Positions 17,119 through 24,440 of a stretch of 63,203 nt of DNA are shown here, in pieces (position 1 is the first letter of the stretch; each line of letters begins with the position of its first letter). Source of the DNA: Bacteroidetes bacterium GWF2_35_48 (GTDB lineage Bacteria > Bacteroidota > Bacteroidia > Bacteroidales > GWF2-35-48); NCBI GenBank assembly GCA_001769125.1, contig MEOG01000058.1, forward strand, positions 1 to 63,203, given 5' to 3'. The translations under genes and the position numbers were made by a program. The notes under the pieces are model-generated. The model saw only the letters and a list, made by a program, of their open reading frames with translations, ran no database searches and was not told the origin of the DNA.

Positions 17119-17182
17119 TTTTAATCATGTAAACCATTTTAATAATTATGTAACTTTTTGCTATACGAAAAAATTACTTTTA
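17119..17182 (+). promoter_or_regulatory. Regulon promoter module (site 5) for the small gene at 17227
   Basis: ATGTAAA (17127) and ATGTAAC (17148) are 21 bp apart, followed by a -7 like TTACTTTTAT near 17175-17182. The leading TGTGAA is reduced to TTTAAT. The start codon is about 45 nt downstream. Confidence 0.6.
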
Positions 17183-17226
17183 TGATATAAAAATTCAATC
17201 TCAATATTAGATAAAAAAAAAACAAC

Positions 17227-17481
17227 ATGGAAAACAATAAAATTATTGCAATGCATTTAAAAGATGCTGCGAAAAAATATCATCAAGCTGCAAAGCATCA
17301 AAAAGCGGGCAGGCAAGACATGGTCTCCCTTAGTACAATGGAAGCTCAGAATTCTCATTCTCTAGCTGCTGAAGCTCAAAAAGAAAATTTTAAAAAAAAT
17401 CAGGATTTGGCTGAACTAAACAATCCTATATGTAATTGTTGTCCGAATAAATTACGTTTTCTTTTGTTAAATAAATTTTAA
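17227..17481 (+). CDS. Small hypothetical protein with Cys motif
   Basis: This 84-residue protein is not securely recognised. The first 55 residues are a helix rich in Ala, His, Lys and Gln (HLKDAAKKYHQAAKHQKAG, then AAEAQKENFKK), similar in texture to small His/Ala-rich proteins found in bacterial stress clusters. A tail with NPICNCCPNK then suggests a possible metal-binding or disulfide site. It is cytoplasmic by absence of a signal. It has its own regulon promoter at 17119, placing it with the stress and adhesin genes. Confidence 0.6.
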   Translation: MENNKIIAMHLKDAAKKYHQAAKHQKAGRQDMVSLSTMEAQNSHSLAAEAQKENFKKNQDLAELNNPICNCCPNKLRFLLLNKF

Positions 17482-17565
17482 AACGGAATCTCAAATTTTT
17501 AAAACGAAATTTTTTTGAAAAGAAACAATCTAAATCAATAAAACATTACTTAATAATTTATAAAA

Positions 17566-17799
17566 ATGGAAAATTACAATAACGAACAAAGCATTCAGCT
17601 ATTTGATGACAAGTCAAATAATCCAACAGCAGGTAATGAACGTGAAGATCCTCAAAAAATGCCGGGAATCCCGCTTCCAAACGATCCCAACATGCCTGCA
17701 AAACCGGATGAAAATCATGACCCGACCAAAATAACACCCGGTGGTAATGACCCTGAAAAAAATGATCCGACTAGAATAGCAGAGCCGTCAAATAAATGA
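17566..17799 (+). CDS. Small disordered Pro/Asn/Asp-rich protein
   Basis: The 77-residue protein has no hydrophobic core and is rich in Pro, Asn, Asp, Glu and Lys, with repeated short patterns such as NDPN, DPTKI, NDPEKNDPT. It is likely intrinsically disordered and cytoplasmic. It follows the small Cys-motif gene after 84 bp on the same strand, which suggests co-expression. No family was recognised. Small hydrophilic disordered proteins are often desiccation or stress protectants, but nothing here proves that. Confidence 0.5.
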   Translation: MENYNNEQSIQLFDDKSNNPTAGNEREDPQKMPGIPLPNDPNMPAKPDENHDPTKITPGGNDPEKNDPTRIAEPSNK

Positions 17800-18049
17800 T
17801 TTCGTGAGATTAAGTGGCTGTAAGAATTTTATTCAAAAATTTGTTATGCCTGACTATTCGGGCAGCTAATGTATGGACACAAATATGTGAAGTATTTTTA
17901 TTGAGGTATTTGTTATTTTTAAAATGTAAAGCCTACTCTGAAAACTAATTAAACCTATATATAACACTAACCTGCCTTGTTTGGCAGATTTACCTGGTGT
18001 AAATTTACCTGTAGTAAACAGGCAGGCAGGTTTCACAAATTTCATACCT

Positions 18050-18255
18050 CCTAAGTGGAAAAAACGACTCCAGAGGAGTCGAATGTTTATAACTCCGAGC
18101 TATGGTTATTGAGCGAAGCGCTGCACAGAGCTTGCCGAAGTGTCGAAATAAGCTCGGGGTATAAACAAATAATAATTTAATGATTTTGGCGAAAAATTTG
18201 CACAAGATTGTCTTTTGTTAAAATAGTTAAACCGCAAATTTTATGACAAAATCTC
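18050..18255. repeat. Dispersed repeat with GACTC/GAGTC hairpin, copy 2
   Basis: This matches 11565-11720: CGACTCCAGAGGAGTCG, TTTATAACTCCGAGC, GATTTTGGCGAAAAATTTGC, TTTTATGACAAAATCTCGC. A GAGCGAAGCG...CTTGCCGAAG segment is inserted in the second hairpin loop. The stretch 17800-18049 before it has a GGCAGATTTACC...GGCAGGCAGG palindrome and no gene. Confidence 0.75.
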
Positions 18256-18357
18256 GCTTAAAAAAAAGATGTACCCACACGGTAGTTGTTTGTAGGCAGA
18301 TATTTTTTAAATATGTACTTTGAGAGAGTGAACTCAAACAATACAATTCAAAAACAA

Positions 18358-19251
18358 ATGAATTTCATAGACTATTATAAAATCCTTGGACTTGATAAAA
18401 CAGCAACACCTAAGGATATTAAAAATGCTTACAGACGACTGGCCCGAAAATTTCATCCGGATTTGAATCCGAATAACAAAGAAGCAAATGCAAATTTTCA
18501 GAAAATAAATGAAGCGAATGAAGTATTAAGTGATCCTGTAAAACGTAAGAAATACGATCAGTACGGAAAAGACTGGCAACATGCTGAAGAATTTGATAAA
18601 TCAAAACAGTATCAGCAACAATCATCAAATTTCGGTGGGTCATCTTATTCTGGCGCACAATCAGGAGGAGATTTTTCTGATTTTTTTGAATCCATGTTTG
18701 GCGGTGCATCTGGTAGTAGCAGGAGCAGACAAGCAAAATACAGAGGTAAAGATTTTAATGCGGAATTACATCTTGAGCTAATAGATGCATACTCAACCCA
18801 CAAGCAAACATTAACAGTCAATGGAAATAATATACGAATTACAATTCCTGCAGGAATAGAGAATGGTCAGACAATAAAAATATTGAATCATGGCGGCCCG
18901 GGTGTAAATAATGGACCAAACGGTGATTTGTATATTACATTTTCCATTGCAAATCATTCAAGATTCAAACGCTTAGAAAATAATTTATATACTTCGGTAG
19001 ATTTAGATTTATACACCGCGTTGCTGGGAGGTGAAATTACTGTAGATACAATGAATGGAAAAGTAAAATTAAATGTACCGCCTGAAACACAAAACGGAAG
19101 TAAGATTAAATTAAAAGGGAAGGGATTTCCGGTTTATAAAAATGAAAAACAATTTGGTGATTTATTTATTACTTACATCATTAAAATTCCAACAAATTTA
19201 ACCGAAAAACAAAAAGCATTATTTAGGGAATTATCTAGTGTCCGTCCATAA
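18358..19251 (+). CDS. cbpA: CbpA-type DnaJ co-chaperone with altered C-terminus
   Basis: This protein of 297 residues is read from 18358 ([12 protein letters not shown]); upstream in-frame codons add no J-domain sequence. Residues 5-68 are the J domain with HPD at 33-35, the contact for DnaK. A Ser/Gly/Gln-rich linker (about 100-130) and two beta client-binding domains ([35 protein letters not shown]) follow. There is no zinc-finger domain, which is the CbpA rather than DnaJ form. The last four codons and stop (SVRP) come from an inserted P1 element. Joining the flanks restores an end of RELSNLKH. The partner gene cbpM lies just beyond the element. Confidence 0.9.
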   Translation: MNFIDYYKILGLDKTATPKDIKNAYRRLARKFHPDLNPNNKEANANFQKINEANEVLSDPVKRKKYDQYGKDWQHAEEFDKSKQYQQQSSNFGGSSYSGAQSGGDFSDFFESMFGGASGSSRSRQAKYRGKDFNAELHLELIDAYSTHKQTLTVNGNNIRITIPAGIENGQTIKILNHGGPGVNNGPNGDLYITFSIANHSRFKRLENNLYTSVDLDLYTALLGGEITVDTMNGKVKLNVPPETQNGSKIKLKGKGFPVYKNEKQFGDLFITYIIKIPTNLTEKQKALFRELSSVRP

Positions 19252-19379
19252 AGTCAGTGTTTGGTTCAGAATGTTCGAGAGCAAGGCTTTCGCAGTGTTG
19301 AAAACCAAGGAGTTTACTTTTGTAAATGACTGTTTTCAACACAAGAGTAACGCAGCTATCGGACATTATGGACAAACAC
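19238..19379 (+). mobile_element. P1 palindromic element (142 bp) between cbpA and cbpM
   Basis: GTGTCCGTCCATAA at the left and TTATGGACAAACAC at the right form imperfect inverted ends. TATCTA is duplicated at 19232-19237 and 19380-19385. Inner arms GTTGAAAAC/GTTTTCAAC and TTTACTTTTGTAAA can fold into a cruciform or RNA hairpin. The element overlaps the last 14 bases of the cbpA frame. Confidence 0.9.
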
Positions 19380-19409
19380 TATCTAACCTTAAACATTAAA
19401 TTGGAACCA

Positions 19410-19709
19410 ATGCAAACAGAAAAATTAATTGCCATCAATGAATTCTGCACAAGTCACAATATTGATGTCTCCTTCATCAGTTCTTTGCAACACACGGGTC
19501 TGATAAAAATCACAACAATCGAAGAATCAGTTTTTATAAGTTTAAGTCAGCTACAGCATTTGGAGAAATTTATTCGCTTATACTATGATTTGGATATTAA
19601 CATTGAAGGGATTGAGTCCATCGCCCATTTATTACAACGAGTTAACTCAATGCAAGAGGAGATTATTGCGCTTAAAAACAGGCTTCGCCTTTATGAAATA
19701 ACTGAGTAA
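19410..19709 (+). CDS. cbpM: CbpM-like chaperone modulator
   Basis: This 99-residue protein begins at the ATG at 19410 (MQTEKLIAINEFCTSHNID). A longer in-frame start at 19326 lies inside the P1 element and is not native. It has the CbpM/MerR-like shape: an N-terminal helical part with GLIKI and then a long C-terminal helix (HLLQRVNSMQEEIIALKNRL). CbpM binds the J domain of CbpA and blocks its activity on DnaK. It directly followed cbpA before the element inserted, with about 10 bp between the original cbpA stop and this ATG. Confidence 0.85.
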   Translation: MQTEKLIAINEFCTSHNIDVSFISSLQHTGLIKITTIEESVFISLSQLQHLEKFIRLYYDLDINIEGIESIAHLLQRVNSMQEEIIALKNRLRLYEITE

Positions 19710-19855
19710 TCTTAATCACTCAACTTTCGCAAGAATAATCTGAAATAGTAGTATTATAAATAAAAAAAATTTCAGAATAAAAAGACTAACGTAAAGTTAT
19801 TTTCATCAAAGAAAAAGTTGAAAATATAATTATGATAAAGTTGAGTTAAACCAAG

Positions 19856-20160
19856 CCCGATCATCAATTGCGCTTTGGGAAAATCCTTGAAATCTCCATT
19901 GGATGAACATGATGAGTCCTCAAGGGTGGGGTGACGTAAATCAATGCAAAATAAATTATTTGCCCCCGTAGGGTGGCAAATAGTGATAAAAAATAAAACA
20001 CTCAAAAGCAAGCACCCTGTAGGGGTGCAATAGAAATTTTTTATGCAATTGTTAAATTGAATGGTACGAGAAAAAATTCAAAATTATGGGATTTAGGTCA
20101 CCCCACCTCAAGGGTTTAAGCGGTTGAGAAAACAAAGCCATTAAGAATATAACAAATATC
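19856..20160. repeat. Dispersed hairpin repeat, copy interrupted by an element
   Basis: The flanks at 19856-19917 and 20115-20160 match the repeat at 6240-6362 (ATCTCCATTGGAT; GTTTAAGCGGTTGAG; ATATAACAAAT). The P3 element has split it. The gene-free stretch 19710-20403 consists of this repeat, P3 and promoter site 6. Confidence 0.75.
19927..20105. mobile_element. P3 non-autonomous element, 179 bp, nested, with 9-bp target duplication
   Basis: The ends TGGGGTGACGTAAATC and GATTTAGGTCACCCCA are a 16-bp inverted repeat with one mismatch. CCTCAAGGG is present at both flanks (19918-19926, 20106-20114). Two inner hairpins, TTTGCCCCCGTAGGGTGGCAAA and a GCACCCTGTAGGGGTGC one, are visible. It has no coding capacity. 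Confidence 0.92.
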
Positions 20161-20198
20161 ATAAAATATAAAACAATAAAAACCTCGTCAATTTAATG

Positions 20199-20263
20199 TG
20201 TGAAAGATGTAACTTAATACACCTTTAATGTAATACATTATCCTTTAAAATTGAATAATTTTG
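20199..20263 (+). promoter_or_regulatory. Regulon promoter module (site 6) for the PP2C genes
   Basis: TGTGAAAG is followed by ATGTAAC (20207) and ATGTAAT (20228), 21 bp apart, with TTTTG ending at 20263, exactly module position 65. The leader to 20404 is long, about 140 nt. Confidence 0.7.
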
Positions 20264-20403
20264 AATTGGGAAATTAAAATAATTCATTAATTCTCAAATT
20301 ACAGAATTTTAAGTAATGAGATTCAGTTTTATTAGTATACTGGAGAAAAGTCTATGCTGATAATTGTTTTTCATTTTTATATGAAAAATAAAAATTGACG
20401 GCT

Positions 20404-21603
20404 ATGAAGTCAAAAATTAAACCTTTAATCCTGATTGTTGACGATACACCACAAAACATACAGGTGCTGGCAAATATTCTTTATGAAAAAGGCTACAACA
20501 TTTCTATTGCTACATCCGGTAATCAAGCTCTGCTATCAGTAAATTCTGATACTCCTGATTTAATTTTACTGGATATTCAAATGCCAGAAATTGATGGATA
20601 CGAAGTATGTGAAAAAATAAAATCAAACCCTTTAACAAAAGATATCCCTATAATATTTTTAACTGCAAAAATTGAAAATGAGGATTTATTGCAGGGCTTT
20701 AAAGCGGGCGCAGTTGATTACATCACTAAACCTTTTAATGTTGCAGAACTCACTGCTCGTGTTGCTACTCATCTTGAGCTGAAGAGATCGAGAGCAAGAA
20801 TTGAAACATTAAATAGAAAGCTTAACGTTGCTTATAACAAAATAAAAAACAGTATAGATTATGCGAGGCTTATTCAGGAAGAAATGCTGCCTGATTTAAA
20901 TATTTTGCAGGCAAAAGGAATACAACATCTGTTAATTTATAAACCAAAGGATATAGTCAGTGGTGACTTTTATTGGATGGCAATTAATAATGAAAAACTT
21001 TTTATTGCTGTAGCAGACTGTACGGGACACGGTGTTCCGGGTGCTATGCTATCTATATCCGGACATAATCTTTTAAATGAGATCATCAATATTGAGAAAA
21101 TTTATGATCCGGCTGCAATTTTATATAAACTGAATGAAAGAGTTCGCAATATTTTCAAGCAGGGATTATCTGAAGTTCATGTAGGTATGGATATCGCGAT
21201 ATGCGTGATTGACAATTGTGAAAAAACATTAGAATTTGCCGGAGCGAATATACCGATTTTGTATTTTAGTAATAGTAATGTTCAAAAATTAATTCCAGAC
21301 AAATTAGGTATTGGAGAGGATTACTCTAGAAAGCATAAATCCTGTTTTAGCACACAGATAATTAAATTTAATAAAGGAGACAGATTTTTTATATTCACAG
21401 ACGGTATACTCGATCAGTTTGATAATATGGATCAAAATAAAATAACAAGAAAAGGATTTGAACAGTTTTTTTCTATGCAGGTAGAAAAACCATTCAGTTC
21501 TATTAAAGAAAATCTGATGAAATTTATGCAAGACTGGCAGGGAGACAATCTTCAAACAGACGATATTCTTATAGTAGGTTTTGAAATTTCTAAACCTCAA
21601 TGA
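20404..21603 (+). CDS. Response regulator with PP2C (SpoIIE/RsbU-type) phosphatase output
   Basis: This protein of 399 residues is read from the ATG at 20404 (a TTG nine bases upstream is also possible). The N-terminal REC domain has acidic pair DD at 13-14 and phosphoacceptor Asp57 in LLDIQMPEIDG. A coiled-coil linker leads to a PP2C domain at about 165-395: DIVSGDFYW, VADCTGHGVPGAMLS, FIFTDGILDQFDN, QTDDILIVG, which supply the metal-binding Asp residues. Such proteins remove phosphate from Ser/Thr on partner proteins, often STAS-type anti-anti-sigma factors; no such partner is seen in the window. It has promoter site 6 and a tandem duplicate 27 bp downstream. Confidence 0.9.
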   Translation: MKSKIKPLILIVDDTPQNIQVLANILYEKGYNISIATSGNQALLSVNSDTPDLILLDIQMPEIDGYEVCEKIKSNPLTKDIPIIFLTAKIENEDLLQGFKAGAVDYITKPFNVAELTARVATHLELKRSRARIETLNRKLNVAYNKIKNSIDYARLIQEEMLPDLNILQAKGIQHLLIYKPKDIVSGDFYWMAINNEKLFIAVADCTGHGVPGAMLSISGHNLLNEIINIEKIYDPAAILYKLNERVRNIFKQGLSEVHVGMDIAICVIDNCEKTLEFAGANIPILYFSNSNVQKLIPDKLGIGEDYSRKHKSCFSTQIIKFNKGDRFFIFTDGILDQFDNMDQNKITRKGFEQFFSMQVEKPFSSIKENLMKFMQDWQGDNLQTDDILIVGFEISKPQ

Positions 21604-21630
21604 TTTTTATTTTATAAAATAATTTTACAT

Positions 21631-22842
21631 GTGGAACCAAATATAAAACCTTTAATACTGATTGTTGACGATACACCTCAAAACATACAGGTGCTGGCAA
21701 ATATTCTTTATGAAAAAGGCTACAACATTTCTATTGCTACATCCGGTAATCAAGCTCTGCTATCAGTAAATTCGGATGCGCCTGACTTGATTTTATTAGA
21801 TATTCAAATGCCAGGAATTGATGGATACGAAGTATGTAAAAAAATAAAGTCAAACCCTTTAACAAGAGATATCCCTATAATTTTTTTATCTGCAAAAATA
21901 GAAAATGAGGATTTATTGCAGGGCTTTGAAGCGGGTGCAGTTGATTATATTACGAAACCGTTTAATGTGGCTGAACTTACTGCCCGTGTTGCAACTCATA
22001 TAGCTTTAAAAAAATCAAAAGAAAGAATTGAAGCAGAAAAAGAAAAATTTGAGGCATTACATAAAAAACTTAATGTTGCCTATAGTGATATTAAAAACAG
22101 TATCACGTACGCTAAATTAATTCAGGATGGAATGCTGCCTGATCTGAATATTTTGAGGGAAATAGGTATTCAGTACCTGATAATATACAAACCAAAAGAT
22201 ACTGTCAGTGGAGATTTTTATTGGGCAGAATATTGCAATGAAAAGTTATTTCTTGCTGTTGCAGATTGTACCGGTCATGGCGTTCCCGGCGCATTGCTTT
22301 CTATGTCTGGTCATAACCTTTTACATGAAATAATAAATATTGAAAAAATTTATGATCCGGCTGAAATTTTGAATAATCTGAATGACAGAATACGTAGAAT
22401 TTTAAGACAAGGATTAACCATTATTCATGACGGGATGGATATCGCGTTATGTGTTATAGATATAAAAACAAAAACATTAGAATATGCCGGAGCGAATAGT
22501 CCGGTCTGGTATTTTCATGATAATGATTTTCAAAAGCTTTTTCCTGATAAATTAGCAATAGGAGAAGATCATTCTAAGAAAAAAAAATCCTGTTTTAACA
22601 AACAGATTGTTCAATTTAATCAGGGCGACAGATTTTTTATGTTTACAGATGGAGTGCTTGACCAATTTGATAATGCTAATCATAAAAAAGTAACAAGAAA
22701 AAGATTTGAAAAGCAGCTTTCGAAATATATGAAACAGCCATTCAATACCATTAAAGTAGATATGCTTAAATTCCTTAGAGAATGGCAGGGAGACAATCAG
22801 CAAACAGATGATATTTTATTGATTGGTTTTGAAATTTCTTAA
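21631..22842 (+). CDS. Response regulator with PP2C phosphatase output, tandem duplicate
   Basis: This 403-residue paralogue of the preceding gene starts with GTG. The layout is the same: REC (phosphoacceptor Asp in LLDIQMPGIDG), a longer coiled linker (KSKERIEAEKEKFEALHKKL) and PP2C (TVSGDFYWAEY, VADCTGHGVPGALLS, MFTDGVLDQFDN, QTDDILLIG). All metal-binding motifs are kept, so both copies should be active. About 90 bp within the REC coding region are identical to the neighbour, whereas the PP2C parts have diverged; this suggests gene conversion or selection on the REC part. Co-transcription with the upstream copy is likely. Confidence 0.9.
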   Translation: MEPNIKPLILIVDDTPQNIQVLANILYEKGYNISIATSGNQALLSVNSDAPDLILLDIQMPGIDGYEVCKKIKSNPLTRDIPIIFLSAKIENEDLLQGFEAGAVDYITKPFNVAELTARVATHIALKKSKERIEAEKEKFEALHKKLNVAYSDIKNSITYAKLIQDGMLPDLNILREIGIQYLIIYKPKDTVSGDFYWAEYCNEKLFLAVADCTGHGVPGALLSMSGHNLLHEIINIEKIYDPAEILNNLNDRIRRILRQGLTIIHDGMDIALCVIDIKTKTLEYAGANSPVWYFHDNDFQKLFPDKLAIGEDHSKKKKSCFNKQIVQFNQGDRFFMFTDGVLDQFDNANHKKVTRKRFEKQLSKYMKQPFNTIKVDMLKFLREWQGDNQQTDDILLIGFEIS

Positions 22843-22894
22843 AACACATTTGCTTGCATGATATTCTATATTTCGGGCATTGATTGTTATCAAG

Positions 22895-22959
22895 TGTGAA
22901 TAATATAATTTTTATCAATAGTCCTGTAATGTATACTGCAATTAAAGTAAGCAACTTTG
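22895..22959 (+). promoter_or_regulatory. Regulon promoter module (site 7) for the cheR operon
   Basis: TGTGAATA is followed by ATATAAT (22903) and CTGTAAT (22924), 21 bp apart, with -7 TTTG at 22956-22959. The leader to 23032 is about 70 nt. Confidence 0.65.
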
Positions 22960-23031
22960 TATAAATATATTTAATATGACCTTGATAACAAATTAAGGAT
23001 TTACAATATCTAAAATAAAAATTTATTCCAA

Positions 23032-23856
23032 ATGAATATTAAAGACACATCTGAACTAGAAATTTCATCGCTATTGGAAGATGTTTATCGAAAATACGGT
23101 TATGATTTCAGGCAATATTCCGAAGCACACATCATGCGCAGGATCAAAAACAGGATGACCTTATCTGGAATAGAAGATATTTCTCAAATGCAATCGAAAG
23201 TATTGAATGATGAATCATTTGCTTCACAACTTTTACAGGACTTATCCATCACTGTAACTGAAATGTTTCGTGACCCTGAATTTTATAAATCATTACGTGA
23301 AAATGTTATACCAATCTTAAAAACTTATCCATTTATAAAAATATGGCATGCCGGCTGTTCCACGGGAGCAGAAGCATATTCAATGGCAATTATTATGCAG
23401 GAAGAAGGCCTGTATGACAGAACAACAATTTATGCAACAGATTTTAATCAACATGTGTTGAGCCACGCAAAAGAAGGAATTTTTTCAAACAAATTAATGA
23501 AAGAATATACTGCAAATTATCAATTGTCAGGAGGAAATGAATCTTTTTCTGGTTATTATACTTCTGATTCTGATAATGTAATCATGAATCAATCTTTGAA
23601 AAAAAATATTGTTTGGGCAAATCATAATTTAGTAACCGACAGTGTTTTTGCAGAAGTACACTTGATTCTGTGCAGAAATGTGCTTATTTATTTTGACATA
23701 AATCTACAAAATAAAGTGCAAAAACTTTTCTATGACAGCCTGATTAATGGTGGCATTTTATGTCTCGGTTCAAAAGAAGGTTTACGATTTACAGATTTGG
23801 ATAAAGAGTATTCTGAATTAGATAAGAAGCAGAAAATTTTTAAAAAGAAATATTAA
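23032..23856 (+). CDS. cheR: CheR-type protein-glutamate methyltransferase
   Basis: This 274-residue protein has the CheR layout: an N-terminal helical domain with YSEAHIMRRIKNRM, the TVTEMFRDP motif at 75-82, the SAM-binding loop WHAGCSTGAEAYSMAI at 105-120 and the LILCRNVLIYFD motif near 213-224. It should methylate Glu side chains of a sensor using S-adenosylmethionine. The gene is followed by a CheB-like esterase and two giant kinases, and no chemoreceptor, CheA or CheW is present. Its substrate is therefore probably a kinase sensor domain rather than a chemotaxis receptor. Confidence 0.9.
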   Translation: MNIKDTSELEISSLLEDVYRKYGYDFRQYSEAHIMRRIKNRMTLSGIEDISQMQSKVLNDESFASQLLQDLSITVTEMFRDPEFYKSLRENVIPILKTYPFIKIWHAGCSTGAEAYSMAIIMQEEGLYDRTTIYATDFNQHVLSHAKEGIFSNKLMKEYTANYQLSGGNESFSGYYTSDSDNVIMNQSLKKNIVWANHNLVTDSVFAEVHLILCRNVLIYFDINLQNKVQKLFYDSLINGGILCLGSKEGLRFTDLDKEYSELDKKQKIFKKKY

Positions 23857-23862
23857 AACACA

Positions 23863-24429
23863 ATGAATTACGAGGCAATTGTAATAGGGGTTTCTTCCGG
23901 AGGATTGAATGCGATGAAAATCATATTTTCTTTATTGCCTAAGGATTTTATTACTCCAATTATTATTGTTCAGCATATAAGTCCGCATTCCGATAACCAA
24001 TGGATAAAACATATAAATGATGATAGTAATCTCAAATTTAAAGAAGCCGATGAAAAAGAAAAAATTGAACATGGAAAGGTTTATATTGCTCCACCTAATT
24101 ATCATTTGATAATAGAAAAAAATAAAATATTTTCTCTTTCAATAGATGAACGTGTAAATTTTGCAAGACCATCAATTGATGTATTGTTTGAATCTGCTGC
24201 CGAAGCCTATAAAAACAAATTAATTGGGGTAATACTTACTGGTTCTAATAATGATGGGACGAAAGGCATGAAACTGATAAATGAATACGGAGGACTGACG
24301 ATCGTGCAAGATCCGACAACTGCTGAATCTAAATACATGCCCGCTTCAGTAATAGCAGCGGTGCAGGTAAATTATATTTTATCTTTAAATGGAATAGTTG
24401 ATTTATTAATAAAAATAACACAACCCTAA
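23863..24429 (+). CDS. cheB: CheB-type methylesterase lacking the REC domain
   Basis: The 188 residues cover only the catalytic domain: Ser11 in IGVSSGG, His38 in IIVQHIS and Asp131 in GSNNDGTKG form the expected triad. The N-terminal REC domain of chemotaxis CheB is absent, so activity is not controlled by direct phosphorylation. It lies 6 bp after cheR and 11 bp before the kinase at 24441, clearly one operon. With CheR it would set the methylation level of a sensor, most simply the neighbouring kinase. Confidence 0.9.
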   Translation: MNYEAIVIGVSSGGLNAMKIIFSLLPKDFITPIIIVQHISPHSDNQWIKHINDDSNLKFKEADEKEKIEHGKVYIAPPNYHLIIEKNKIFSLSIDERVNFARPSIDVLFESAAEAYKNKLIGVILTGSNNDGTKGMKLINEYGGLTIVQDPTTAESKYMPASVIAAVQVNYILSLNGIVDLLIKITQP

Positions 24430-24440
24430 TTATAAATAAA

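Noticed and set aside
23032-24429. Chemotaxis gene cluster
   Set aside because: CheR and a REC-less CheB are present, but there is no receptor, CheA, CheW or CheY arrangement; the neighbours are large sensor kinases.
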